From Actinomycetota bacterium (lineage in GTDB: Bacteria > Actinomycetota > Actinomycetes > Actinomycetales > Microbacteriaceae), in the NCBI GenBank assembly GCA_009704945.1, contig WLDG01000002.1, positions 1 through 64,000 on the forward strand: a DNA stretch of 64,000 nt. The letters run 5' to 3'. Shown here piece after piece: positions 34,254-46,336 of this stretch. The stretch's first letter is position 1, and every line of letters begins with the position of its first letter. The notes beneath the pieces were generated by a model. The model was given only the letters and a program-made list of their open reading frames with translations. It was not told the DNA's origin and searched no databases. A program made the position numbers and the translations under genes.

Positions 34254-35317
34254 TAGTCCTCCAAGTTTTTGAGTTCAGCTACCACTGTGCTCAGATTCTT
34301 CAAGTAAGCCTTAGCGGCTGCAACTGCGTTTTCTACGCTAGCAAGTTCTGCCTTGGCATTGCGGAGCAACTTGCCGGCTTCTTCTTGGGCTGCTGAGCTA
34401 ATTGCTACTGCTTCTAATTCAGCTGAGTGGATTAGTGCCTCTGCACGAGACCTAGCCTCTTGCAGCATCTTGGCTTGTGACCGAGAAGTTTCCATTTCCA
34501 GCGTCTGAACCTCGAGTCGGAGTTTTGCAGCCACACCCTTTAGCTCAGATATGTCGGTTTGGGCAGATTCCAAATAGAGCTGCGTCTGCCTTACGGCTTC
34601 CTGGTGTTTTTCTAGATATTCATTCTCGGCGTCTCTGCGGCGGTTGATTAGCTGAGCCTCTAATTCGGCAAGAGCTGCTTCTTTCGCTCTTTGGTCAACG
34701 GGTATTTCTGTGGCCAGCAGAAATTTCTTGCTGGCAAACTGAGCCTCTAGTTCGGCTTTTCTTTGCTCAAGCTCTCTGCGAGCAGTAGTTCTAAGCGAAG
34801 CAATTTCTGTTGCCACCTGCCCACGAATTCGTGCAGCTTCCGCTTCGGCTTCTTTGACCAGTTCGCTGGCCTTCTCCTGAGACTGCTTGAGAAGCTGTTC
34901 CGCCTCAAGATTTGCAGCTGAAATTCTTCGACTGCTTCTGCGTTCCGCCGACGCCAGCTGTTCCTCGTAACGCTGCTCCAAATCTTTGATGCGTTCAGCC
35001 AGATCAGCTTCAGTACGAGCGATGAGCTCATCAGCTTGGGCTTGCGAGTCCTGTTTGAGCTTGAGGGCTATCTCTTCGGCATTTGAAATAAGGTTGGAAG
35101 CCTTGCTGCCAAGGGCCGTATAGCTTGGTTGGGCACGCAGGCTGATTTCCTGCTCGGCATCTGTGAGTTTTTGACTAAGGAGCCTCAGTTGCTCAGCTAA
35201 TTCTGAGCTGGTTTCCTGTAAACGCACTATTTCGGCGCTTAAAACCTTGATTTCGCGGTCTACTGCCTGGGGGTCATAGCCGCGTCGAACTATCTCGAAG
35301 CGTGAATCTGCGGCCAA
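34253..35317 (-). CDS. DivIVA-like coiled-coil protein
   Basis: 354 residues. The first 30 have the DivIVA-type hairpin 'FEIVRRGYDPQAVDREIKVL', which should bind curved membrane; the rest is an almost uninterrupted Ala/Glu/Gln/Arg-rich coiled coil to about residue 345. This architecture (short DivIVA head, long coil) resembles polar-growth scaffolds. The TTG start at 35317 has AGGTAGGGG upstream. It forms a two-gene unit with the AI-2E-type transporter. It shares the GYDPxxVD motif with the protein at 31037-31576. Confidence 0.85.
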   Translation of the reverse strand: MAADSRFEIVRRGYDPQAVDREIKVLSAEIVRLQETSSELAEQLRLLSQKLTDAEQEISLRAQPSYTALGSKASNLISNAEEIALKLKQDSQAQADELIARTEADLAERIKDLEQRYEEQLASAERRSSRRISAANLEAEQLLKQSQEKASELVKEAEAEAARIRGQVATEIASLRTTARRELEQRKAELEAQFASKKFLLATEIPVDQRAKEAALAELEAQLINRRRDAENEYLEKHQEAVRQTQLYLESAQTDISELKGVAAKLRLEVQTLEMETSRSQAKMLQEARSRAEALIHSAELEAVAISSAAQEEAGKLLRNAKAELASVENAVAAAKAYLKNLSTVVAELKNLED

Positions 35318-35377
35318 GTGCCCCTACCTCTGCGAGTAAACTTTCCAAGCTAGCAAAGTCTACTCGGAGCCCTACTT

Positions 35378-37075
35378 ATGCGCATTTGGATTGCCCTCGT
35401 GCTGTTTGTGGGCGGCCTTGTCACGGGCAGCATTGGGGTGGTTAACCAGCTAGAAAATCAGCCCTTGGATCGCATCATTGCCTCCAGCACGCTGCTTGAG
35501 CCAACGACCTACGTCTTTATCCCAAGCAAAGTCCTCAGTTCTTACCCAGCGCCTGTTTCGGTTGAATCGCTAGGTCCACTAGTTTTTCTTGCAACCGGTA
35601 GAGATTCCGATATTCAGGCCTGGATTGGTGATAGTCCATATGTGGAGTTAGGACTTCGAATCGACGAAGAGGCCAAACGCGCCGAACTGGTTGAACTTGT
35701 TCGAGAAGGTACTGGGGCGCTTGCTGACCCGAGAGGGGCAGATCTTTGGAGGAGCGAGGTTGTAGGGGAATCAAGCGCCAAGCTCTCTGCTCCACTTGAT
35801 GGTGAATCGGGAATGCTACTTGCCTCAAATGGAATCGAAGAGGCCCCTAGGGCCGTTTCTGTTGTTTGGGATTTACCCGATGAACCAGGACCCATTGCTC
35901 CAATTACTTTTCTAGCAATTGCTCTTTTAATCGCGGGATCCATCATGGCGCTTTGGGATGCTAAAGATTACTGGACAAAACGACGCAGAAAAGTTACTGG
36001 TCCAAAACCACCCAAACGTCGAGCTCCAAGAAGAGCTGTAAGTCAGGCTGGGCAAACTCGTAAGAGTGGACGCCGAGCAAAGCTTGCGATGGTGAGTGCA
36101 ACTGTGTTGGCGGTTAGCATCTTGAGCGGTTGCGTGCCGGACTATCAGAGCCCAATTGTTTCACCATCACCTTTGCCAGCTCCGCAAACCCTTACGCCAG
36201 CTGTTACCGCTGAGCAGGGGCAGCGAATCTTGAACGAAGTGATTACCCTCTTGCAGGATGCAGATCAAACTTTGAACCGAGAGGTTCTTGAGACACGCGC
36301 ATCTGGACCAGCCTTAGAGGCAAGAAGATTTGAATACAACTTGGTTCGTCGCTTCACTGAAACCGACCGAGATCCAATGCCGTTATTAGCAGAGCCCATT
36401 CAGTTGTTCCTGCCACCTGCCACTGACACCTGGCCTCGCAATATGTTGTTTGTTACTGGTGAAGAGAACCTGCAGGTCTACATCTTGCAACAACTAGGCC
36501 CAAGGGACAATTACACGCTCTACTTCTATGCCAACTTGCTCCCTGGCGCAGACTTCCCCGAAGTTGCCTCGGAATTGATTGGCGCGAGCCAGCTGAAGCC
36601 GGACAACAAGTTCTTGAAAGTTTCGCCAGACGTTCTAGCAGTTGCAGTTGGAGACCTGCTAAACCTTGGAGCAGAATCCAGCTGGTCGTTGGTGCTTGAT
36701 CCAAATAACGACTACATTCGCGACGTATCCAGCGTTCAGCAGGGGCTTGTGGAGACTCTGACAAATGCGAACTTGACATTCGACCACGCTTTATCTGACC
36801 AGGTTCCAGTTCTACTCTCGACCGTTGATGGTGGAGCACTAGTGGGAATTTACATGGTTGATACCTACCGCATTATTCCTCGCTCCCGAGGCGATGCTGT
36901 CGCTATCTCAGGTGATGAGGCAATCTTGCTTGGGTCTGGTGGTTCGGCCAGTGGAATTGAGACTAGATATGGTGCGATGCTTTTGTTCTACGTTCCAGCC
37001 GCCGGGAGTGATGAACGCATCAGTCTGCTGGCAGCCACTCAGCAACTCATGACCGTTGAGGCGGTGGACGATTGA
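35378..37075 (+). CDS. Two-part membrane/lipoprotein-like protein, unknown function
   Basis: 565 residues with an odd layout: N-terminal helix (3-22), an extracytoplasmic domain (about 25-170), a second helix (173-192), a strongly basic cytoplasmic linker (199-236), then a hydrophobic run ending in SILSGC (Cys252) that looks exactly like a lipoprotein signal peptide, followed by a Pro/Ser-rich linker and a large extracytoplasmic domain (280-565). No known domain is recognised. It may be a fusion of a membrane protein and a lipoprotein, or the second part may also be started internally at ATG 36089. Coupled by overlap to the YbbN-like gene. Confidence 0.75.
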   Translation: MRIWIALVLFVGGLVTGSIGVVNQLENQPLDRIIASSTLLEPTTYVFIPSKVLSSYPAPVSVESLGPLVFLATGRDSDIQAWIGDSPYVELGLRIDEEAKRAELVELVREGTGALADPRGADLWRSEVVGESSAKLSAPLDGESGMLLASNGIEEAPRAVSVVWDLPDEPGPIAPITFLAIALLIAGSIMALWDAKDYWTKRRRKVTGPKPPKRRAPRRAVSQAGQTRKSGRRAKLAMVSATVLAVSILSGCVPDYQSPIVSPSPLPAPQTLTPAVTAEQGQRILNEVITLLQDADQTLNREVLETRASGPALEARRFEYNLVRRFTETDRDPMPLLAEPIQLFLPPATDTWPRNMLFVTGEENLQVYILQQLGPRDNYTLYFYANLLPGADFPEVASELIGASQLKPDNKFLKVSPDVLAVAVGDLLNLGAESSWSLVLDPNNDYIRDVSSVQQGLVETLTNANLTFDHALSDQVPVLLSTVDGGALVGIYMVDTYRIIPRSRGDAVAISGDEAILLGSGGSASGIETRYGAMLLFYVPAAGSDERISLLAATQQLMTVEAVDD

Positions 37076-37902
37076 ATAATTTTGGCGGCGCTATGGATCT
37101 CTCTTCTCTAAGTGGCGGGGGAGAAAAGCTCACGATTGCAGATTGGCTTATCCTCGCCGATCAGCAGACCTTGCGTAGCTACCTCAAGTTGAGCGAGCAG
37201 GTTCCAGTTCTTTTGTTCATTAGCGACGATTCAGAATCATCCAATCGTTTGCGGCAGCTACTACTTAAGATTATTTCTGCGAGCGAAGGAAGATTCGCTG
37301 GGCTGGAAGTCAGCCTCACCACATCCCCACAGCTCGCCCAGGCAGTCGGCGTCTCAGCGGCACCTGCCATGTTGGCACTTTTAGCTGGGCAGCCTGCACC
37401 GCTGTTCCAGGGGGAAATTGAACAATCCCAGCTAATGCAAGTTTTGTCTCAAGTTCTCCAACTTGCAGCACAGAATTCAATTTCTGGTCGTGTACAGATT
37501 GGAGCAACTCCTACTCAAAAGCAGTTGAGCAAAGAACACGAAGCAGCCATTGCGGCGGTCGAAGCTGGAGATCTGCCAGCAGCAAAGTCACTGTTTGAAA
37601 AATTGCTCAAGGAATACCCAAACGATTTTGATGCAAAAGCAGGGTTAGCCCAGGTGGAGCTAATGATTAGGTTGACCAGTAAAGAACTCACCCCACTCGA
37701 TCAACTTATGCTTTCGGCTGATCAGTTACTGGTATCGAGAGACCCAGCACAAGCCTTTAGCGTTCTGCTTGACCTATTTAGAGATCGAGTTTCCGATAGA
37801 GACGCTATTCGCGAGCGACTCTTACAACTGTTCTCACTGTTTCCTGAGGGTGATGAGCCGGTCATTTCGGCACGCAAGCAATTGACTGCCTTGCTGTTCT
37901 AA
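37072..37902 (+). CDS. YbbN/CnoX-like thioredoxin-fold TPR protein
   Basis: 276 residues. A thioredoxin-like domain (about residues 25-130, with 'VPVLLFISDDSESSNRLRQLL' where the CxxC would be, and the cis-Pro loop 'GVSAAPAMLALLAGQ') is followed by TPR-like helices ('AIAAVEAGDLPAAKSLFEKLLKEYPNDFDAKAGLAQVEL' near 160-200). The protein has no cysteine, so it cannot act as an oxidoreductase and is probably a chaperone/holdase. The TTG at 37072 overlaps the previous stop; ATG 37093 is an alternative start. Confidence 0.85.
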   Translation: MNNFGGAMDLSSLSGGGEKLTIADWLILADQQTLRSYLKLSEQVPVLLFISDDSESSNRLRQLLLKIISASEGRFAGLEVSLTTSPQLAQAVGVSAAPAMLALLAGQPAPLFQGEIEQSQLMQVLSQVLQLAAQNSISGRVQIGATPTQKQLSKEHEAAIAAVEAGDLPAAKSLFEKLLKEYPNDFDAKAGLAQVELMIRLTSKELTPLDQLMLSADQLLVSRDPAQAFSVLLDLFRDRVSDRDAIRERLLQLFSLFPEGDEPVISARKQLTALLF

Positions 37903-37903
37903 C

Positions 37904-37909
37904 TAGGCT
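37904..37909 (+). promoter_or_regulatory. Putative -10 element of a leaderless promoter (cysteine desulfurase)
   Basis: TAGGCT at the end of the preceding gene, seven bases before the ATG at 37917; no ribosome binding site. Confidence 0.5.
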
Positions 37910-37916
37910 TGACACA

Positions 37917-39077
37917 ATGGCAGTTTTTCTCGATCACGCGGCTACTTCTCCGCTTCGGCCTGAGGCGCTTTCGGCGCTGAATCAGGCACTGTTGCAACTG
38001 GGAAACCCTTCGTCAATTCACTCTCACGGTCAAGCCACCAGAGAGATTTTGGAACAGGCTCGTGACCAAATCGCGAACAGTGTGGGCTGCAATCGCTCTG
38101 AAGTGGTTTTTAGTTCAGGTGGCACCGAAGCAAACAATCAGGCTGTTAAGGGAATCTGGTGGAGCAGGAGTAGTAGCGAGCGCAAGCTAATAATATCGTC
38201 ACCCCTTGAGCACAAAGCGCTTCTTGATCCCATTCAGTGGCTGGTAGAACACGAAGGCGCCGAGTTAGTGGAGCTACCGATTAGCAATGGACATGTTTCT
38301 TTAGCCGCGCTTGAGGAAATTCTTAGAGAGCGCTCCCAAGAGATCGTGCTGATTAGTTTGATGTGGGTGAATAACGAAACTGGCGTTATCACTGATATTG
38401 AGGCTGTGACAGAGATTGCCAAACCGTATGGGATTCCGGTTCATTCAGATGCAATTGCTGCACTTGGCCGCATTCCAATTGATTTTGCTAAATCCGGTCT
38501 CTATGCCATGAGCATCTCTGGGCACAAAGTTGGAGCCCCGATTGGCATTGGAGCTTTAGTAGTGAGAAGAGACGCGAAGCCAGTGAATCTTATTCACGGT
38601 GGTGGGCAAGAGCGTGGACTTCGTTCTGGCACGATGAATTATTCACTGGCTAGTGCTTTTGGAGCCGCGGCTGAGCTTGCGGTGAGACAGATGAGTGAGA
38701 CTCAATCAAGGCTTAGGGTTTTACGAGACAAAATTGAAACTGCCATCACCGCAGCAATACCCTCCGCAGTTCTGACAGCCAAGAATTCAATAAGAGTAGA
38801 GCACAATGCTCACTTCATTTTTCCGGGTGTCAACAATGATTCTTTGCTTTTCCTTCTTGACCAGCAGGGTATCAGCGTTTCAGCCGGCAGTGCCTGCCAG
38901 GCTGGGGTGCTTGGACCTTCACATGTCTTAATTGGGATGGGCTACTCAGAAGCGGACGCCGCGAGCTGTATTCGGGTAAGTCTGGGATACAACACAACCG
39001 AAGCAGATGTCGATGTCTTCGTGAATGGCCTGATCGAGGCATATCCCAAGGCATTAGCCGCATCCCCAATGCCGTAG
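37917..39077 (+). CDS. Cysteine desulfurase (NifS/IscS family)
   Basis: PLP enzyme that mobilises sulfur from cysteine; 386 residues. N-terminal 'FLDHAATSPLRPEAL', PLP lysine in 'SISGHKVGAPIGIGAL' near residue 203 and the persulfide cysteine in 'SAGSACQAGVLGPSHVL' near residue 324. The extended active-site loop suggests group I (IscS/NifS). mnmA follows after 21 bases, so it likely feeds tRNA thiolation, and possibly Fe-S assembly. Confidence 0.95.
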   Translation: MAVFLDHAATSPLRPEALSALNQALLQLGNPSSIHSHGQATREILEQARDQIANSVGCNRSEVVFSSGGTEANNQAVKGIWWSRSSSERKLIISSPLEHKALLDPIQWLVEHEGAELVELPISNGHVSLAALEEILRERSQEIVLISLMWVNNETGVITDIEAVTEIAKPYGIPVHSDAIAALGRIPIDFAKSGLYAMSISGHKVGAPIGIGALVVRRDAKPVNLIHGGGQERGLRSGTMNYSLASAFGAAAELAVRQMSETQSRLRVLRDKIETAITAAIPSAVLTAKNSIRVEHNAHFIFPGVNNDSLLFLLDQQGISVSAGSACQAGVLGPSHVLIGMGYSEADAASCIRVSLGYNTTEADVDVFVNGLIEAYPKALAASPMP

Positions 39078-39086
39078 CAGGCAATT

Positions 39087-39092
39087 TAGACT
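39087..39092 (+). promoter_or_regulatory. Putative -10 element of a leaderless promoter (mnmA)
   Basis: TAGACT, six bases (ATTCAG), ATG at 39099. Confidence 0.55.
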
Positions 39093-39098
39093 ATTCAG

Positions 39099-42297
<3,199 letters not shown>

Positions 42298-42329
42298 ACT
42301 GGTCTTTTCGACCAACCCGAAAGATCCAC

Positions 42330-42626
42330 ATGTCTGAAGTAACCCCTGACCTGGTGCGACACCTGGCCTCTCTGGCCAGAATTTTGGTCACCGAAGAGGA
42401 AGTCCAGAAGCTAACCGGAGAACTTAGCGTGATCGTCGACTCTGTTGCATCCGTCAACAAGGCTGTCTCTGGTGATGTTGCTGCGACCAGTCACCCAATT
42501 CCAATGAGCAACGTTTTTCGGGAAGACATCGTTTTGCCATCTCTCACTCAGGCTGAAGCCCTCAGCGCAGCGCCTGATAGCGCAGAAGGTCGTTTCAAGG
42601 TTCCGGCCATTTTGGATGAGGAGTAA
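42330..42626 (+). CDS. gatC: Asp-tRNA(Asn)/Glu-tRNA(Gln) amidotransferase subunit C
   Basis: A 98-residue stabilising subunit of GatCAB, with '[29 protein letters not shown]' and the C-terminal '[11 protein letters not shown]'. First gene of gatC-gatA-gatB. TAGACT at 42295-42300 may be its -10 element, giving a short leader. Confidence 0.95.
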   Translation: MSEVTPDLVRHLASLARILVTEEEVQKLTGELSVIVDSVASVNKAVSGDVAATSHPIPMSNVFREDIVLPSLTQAEALSAAPDSAEGRFKVPAILDEE

Positions 42627-42628
42627 GC

Positions 42629-44137
42629 GTGAGCGACCTAATCCATAAGAGCGCTGCTGAGCTAGCCCAGCTAATCAATTCAAAGCAGGTCTCCTCAGTT
42701 GAGGTAACGAGCGCCTTCTTCGATCGAAGCGAAAAGCTAAATCACAAGACTTTCTCCTACCTACATCTAAATCGCGAAAATGCTCTGGCTGCAGCAAAGC
42801 TGGCTGACCAAGCCCTAGCTGCTGGCAAGGTCCACTCCCCATTACATGGAGTGCCAATTGCAGTGAAAGACGTTCTAGTGACAAAAGACGCACCAACTAC
42901 TGCTGGTTCAAAAATCCTTGAGGGGTGGATGCCGCAGTATGACGCGACGGTTGTCGTGAAGCTGCGTGAAGCTGGGTTACCTATTCTTGGCAAAACAAAT
43001 ATGGACGAGTTTGCCATGGGATCTTCGACCGAGTATTCGGCATACGGCCCATCTAGAAACCCTTGGGACCTGCAACGAATCCCTGGCGGCTCTGGCGGAG
43101 GCTCATCGTCCGCTGTGGCTGGCAGGCTTGCGCCCTTGGCAATTGGTAGTGACACCGGTGGTTCGATTCGTTATCCAGCTGCAGTAACTGGATCGGTCGG
43201 TACCAAACCAACCTACGGCGCAGTTTCTCGTTACGGCGTGATTGCTCTCGCTTCCTCGCTTGACCAGATTGGTCCTGTTACAAATACTGTGCTTGATGCC
43301 GCACTCTTGCAGGATGTAATTAGTGGTCATGATGCGAAAGATTCGACCTCATTACCAAACTCTCTTGGTTCAATGGCTGAGGCAGTTCGCAATGCAGACT
43401 TCAAGGGACTCAGGGTCGGAGTTGTCAAGCAATTGAGCTCCGATGGTTTCCAAGCTGGCGTGAGCGAACGATTCCAGGACACCATCAGCAAGTTAACGGC
43501 TAATGGTGTCGAAATCGTAGAAGTTGATTGCCCCAGTTTTGAGTATTCAGTAGCTGCCTACTACCTAATTCTGCCGGCCGAAGCCAGCTCAAATCTTGCC
43601 AAGTACGACTCGGTCAGATTTGGAATGCGAATTCTTCCTGAGGGAAATCCAACCATTGAACGCGTAATGGCTGCCACGCGCGAGGCTGGATTCGGACCCG
43701 AAGTTAAGCGAAGAATTATTCTTGGCACCTATGCTCTTTCCTCTGGTTACTACGATGCATACTACGGATCGGCTCAGAAAGTAAGAACGCTGATTCAACA
43801 GGATTTGGCGAAGGCTTTCGCAAAGGTTGATGTTTTGCTCACACCAACTGCACCAACCACAGCCTTCAAGATTGGCGAGAAAGTCAATGACCCACTGGCA
43901 ATGTATTTGAATGACATCGCCACTATCCCAGCCAATCTGGCAGGTATTCCGGGCATCTCCGTGCCAAATGGATTGGCTAAAGAAGACGGCCTACCATCGG
44001 GAGTCCAAATTCTCGCTCCAGCAATGCAGGATGCACAGGCTTATCGCGTTGCGGCCCTGATTGAGAACCTCTACAAAGCTGAGTGGGGCGATTACCTGAT
44101 AAGCCAGGCTCCTGATCTGGAGGCACTAAATGTCTAA
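42629..44137 (+). CDS. gatA: Asp-tRNA(Asn)/Glu-tRNA(Gln) amidotransferase subunit A
   Basis: Amidase subunit liberating ammonia from glutamine, 502 residues. The Ser-cisSer-Lys triad can be placed: Lys in '[12 protein letters not shown]' near residue 78, the Gly/Ser-rich '[30 protein letters not shown]' near residues 150-180. GTG start two bases after gatC; gatB overlaps by eight bases. Confidence 0.97.
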   Translation: MSDLIHKSAAELAQLINSKQVSSVEVTSAFFDRSEKLNHKTFSYLHLNRENALAAAKLADQALAAGKVHSPLHGVPIAVKDVLVTKDAPTTAGSKILEGWMPQYDATVVVKLREAGLPILGKTNMDEFAMGSSTEYSAYGPSRNPWDLQRIPGGSGGGSSSAVAGRLAPLAIGSDTGGSIRYPAAVTGSVGTKPTYGAVSRYGVIALASSLDQIGPVTNTVLDAALLQDVISGHDAKDSTSLPNSLGSMAEAVRNADFKGLRVGVVKQLSSDGFQAGVSERFQDTISKLTANGVEIVEVDCPSFEYSVAAYYLILPAEASSNLAKYDSVRFGMRILPEGNPTIERVMAATREAGFGPEVKRRIILGTYALSSGYYDAYYGSAQKVRTLIQQDLAKAFAKVDVLLTPTAPTTAFKIGEKVNDPLAMYLNDIATIPANLAGIPGISVPNGLAKEDGLPSGVQILAPAMQDAQAYRVAALIENLYKAEWGDYLISQAPDLEALNV

Positions 44138-45629
44138 AGAGCAGCTAATGCCTTACGAAAAGGCCATCGAACAGTTTGAAGTTGTAATCGGTTTAGAAGT
44201 CCATGTTGAACTAAACACCAAGAGCAAGATGTTCTGCGGTTGCAAGAATGAATTTGGTTCTGAGCCAAACACAAATGTCTGCCCAATTTGCATTGGATTA
44301 CCCGGGGCCTTGCCCTCGGTGAACAAAAAGGCGGTTGAGTCATCAATTGCAATCGGCCTTGCCTTGGGTTGCGATATTGCCAAGACCTGCCGTTTTGCAA
44401 GGAAAAACTATTTCTATCCAGATCTAGCAAAGAATTTCCAGACCTCTCAATACGATGAGCCAATCGCCTTCGGTGGAAAGTTATCAATTGAATTGGCAGA
44501 CGGCCAGTCCTTCAATGTAGAAATTGAAAGGGCTCACATGGAGGAAGATGCCGGCAAGCTCACACACGTAGGTGGGTCAACGGGTCGTATCCATGGTGCA
44601 GATTTCTCGCTAGTTGACTACAACCGAGCTGGCGTGCCGCTAGTTGAAATTGTTACCAAACCAATCTTTGGTGGGGGGGACAAGGCTCCTGAACTCGCAG
44701 CTGCTTATGTCAGGGCGATCCGTGAAATCGTGAAAACGATGAATGTCTCTGATGCTCGCATGGAGCGCGGAAACGTCAGATGCGACGCCAACGTTTCTCT
44801 TCGCCCTAAGGGCCAGGAAAAACTGGGCACTAGAACCGAGACCAAAAACGTCAACTCCATTAGAAGTGTTGAAAGTGCGGTCCGATACGAGATTCAGCGC
44901 CAAGCACACATCCTCGCAAATGGTGGAACGATTATTCAGGAAACTCGTCACTGGCATGAAGATCGCGGCTACACCTCGAGTGGCCGCGTAAAGTCAGATG
45001 CAGAAGATTACCGCTACTTCCCAGAGCCTGATCTGGTTCCAGTGGAACCATCGGCGGACTGGGTCGAGAGCATTCGCGCTGCGCTGCCAGAGAATCCAGA
45101 AAAACGCAGAAAGCGTCTTTCGGCGGAGTGGGGCTTTAGTGAGCTTGAATTCCGCGATGTAGTAAACGCTGATCTGCTCGATGTAATTTATGCAACGGTT
45201 GAGGCAGGCGCAAAGCCGCAGGCTGCACGTAAGTGGTGGAGCGGAGAACTTGCGAGAATTGCTAATGCCGAAAACAAGTCAGTTGAAGAGTTAGCAATTA
45301 CCCCTGCTCAAGTGGCAGAGATTCAGACTTTGATTGATTCAGGTGAACTAACTGATCGCATGGCTCGTGATGTTGTAGCTGGTGTACTAGCAGGTGAAGG
45401 TGAGCCGAGAGCAGTTATTGAACAGCGCGGCTTGAAGGTAGTTAGTGACGAAGGTGCCCTGATCGCTGCTATCGACCTGGCACTTGCAGCCCAACCTGAT
45501 GTTCTTGAAAAGATTCGTGAAGGAAAACTGCAGGCAGCGGGAGCTGTGATTGGTGCAGTCATGAAGGCCATGGGTGGTCAGGCCGATGCAGCCAGAGTCC
45601 GAGAATTGGTTTTAGAACGAGCTAAGTAA
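44130..45629 (+). CDS. gatB: Asp-tRNA(Asn)/Glu-tRNA(Gln) amidotransferase subunit B
   Basis: Kinase and tRNA-binding subunit, 499 residues: '[20 protein letters not shown]' near residue 20, '[15 protein letters not shown]', '[17 protein letters not shown]' near 133 and a C-terminal YqeY-like helical domain (about 350-499). The zinc cysteines of the N-terminal part are present. Ends two bases before the tRNA-His gene on the other strand. Confidence 0.97.
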   Translation: MSKEQLMPYEKAIEQFEVVIGLEVHVELNTKSKMFCGCKNEFGSEPNTNVCPICIGLPGALPSVNKKAVESSIAIGLALGCDIAKTCRFARKNYFYPDLAKNFQTSQYDEPIAFGGKLSIELADGQSFNVEIERAHMEEDAGKLTHVGGSTGRIHGADFSLVDYNRAGVPLVEIVTKPIFGGGDKAPELAAAYVRAIREIVKTMNVSDARMERGNVRCDANVSLRPKGQEKLGTRTETKNVNSIRSVESAVRYEIQRQAHILANGGTIIQETRHWHEDRGYTSSGRVKSDAEDYRYFPEPDLVPVEPSADWVESIRAALPENPEKRRKRLSAEWGFSELEFRDVVNADLLDVIYATVEAGAKPQAARKWWSGELARIANAENKSVEELAITPAQVAEIQTLIDSGELTDRMARDVVAGVLAGEGEPRAVIEQRGLKVVSDEGALIAAIDLALAAQPDVLEKIREGKLQAAGAVIGAVMKAMGGQADAARVRELVLERAK

Positions 45630-45631
45630 CT

Positions 45632-45708
45632 TGGGGTGAGTAACGGGACTTGAACCCGCGGCCCCCTGGACCACAACCAGGTGCTCTACCGACTGAGCTA
45701 TACCCACC
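45632..45708 (-). tRNA. tRNA-His (GTG anticodon)
   Basis: On the minus strand the 77-base gene has an extra G at -1 facing C73, as required for histidyl-tRNA synthetase. Acceptor GGTGGGTA pairs with TACTCACC (one G-T), D arm, anticodon loop TTGTGGT with GTG anticodon, T loop TTCAAGT, and an encoded CCA end (45632-45634). Confidence 0.97.
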
Positions 45709-45730
45709 ATGTCTGGACTAGCCAGAACTC

Positions 45731-46330
45731 CTAGATTGTATCAGCGACTTTCTTGGCTATTTGCTTTGCCTTATCGCTATCAGGACCGGGCTCAGCCACC
45801 AGCACAGCTAAGCGGTAGTAAGCCAATTCCTGGATGGATTCTCTAATGTCAGCCAGAGCCCGATGAGAGCCATTCTTTTTAGGCAGCTGGAAGTAAACCC
45901 TCGGATACCACCGGCGCACCAATTCCTTCAGGGAGCTGACATCTATGTTTCTGTAGTGGAGAAAAGCGTCCAATTTGGGCATCTGCCGAATAATGAACAT
46001 TCGATCCGTGCCGATTGAGTTCCCAGCCAAGGGAGCGGTCTTAGGTTCGGTGATGTAGTTGGACAGATACTGCAGAACCTGCTCTTGGGCGCTTTCTAAG
46101 CTGACGCCAGACTCTAATTGGTTCAGTAAACCACTGTCGGTATGCATTTGTCTTACAAAGTCACCCATATTTGCTAGTGCAGCTGCGCTGGGCTTAATCA
46201 CTATTTGAATACCATCATCCACTGGCTTGAGCTGATCGTCCGTCACGATAACTGCAATTTCGCAAATTTCGTCTTTGTCAAGATCCAGCCCTGTCATCTC
46301 GCAGTCAGCCCAAACGATGTAATCCGTCAT
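45731..46330 (-). CDS. orn: Oligoribonuclease
   Basis: DEDD-family 3'-5' exonuclease that degrades 2-5 nt RNAs and pGpG; 199 residues. ExoI: 'WADCEMTGLDLDKDEICEIAV' (residues 7-27); ExoII around 'AGNSIGTDRMFI' near 110; ExoIII 'HRALADIRESI' near 165. Starts just after the RND gene's stop, with AGGAAG as ribosome binding site, so it is co-transcribed with it. tRNA-His lies 22 bases beyond its stop. Confidence 0.96.
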   Translation of the reverse strand: MTDYIVWADCEMTGLDLDKDEICEIAVIVTDDQLKPVDDGIQIVIKPSAAALANMGDFVRQMHTDSGLLNQLESGVSLESAQEQVLQYLSNYITEPKTAPLAGNSIGTDRMFIIRQMPKLDAFLHYRNIDVSSLKELVRRWYPRVYFQLPKKNGSHRALADIRESIQELAYYRLAVLVAEPGPDSDKAKQIAKKVADTI

Positions 46331-46336
46331 TGCTTC

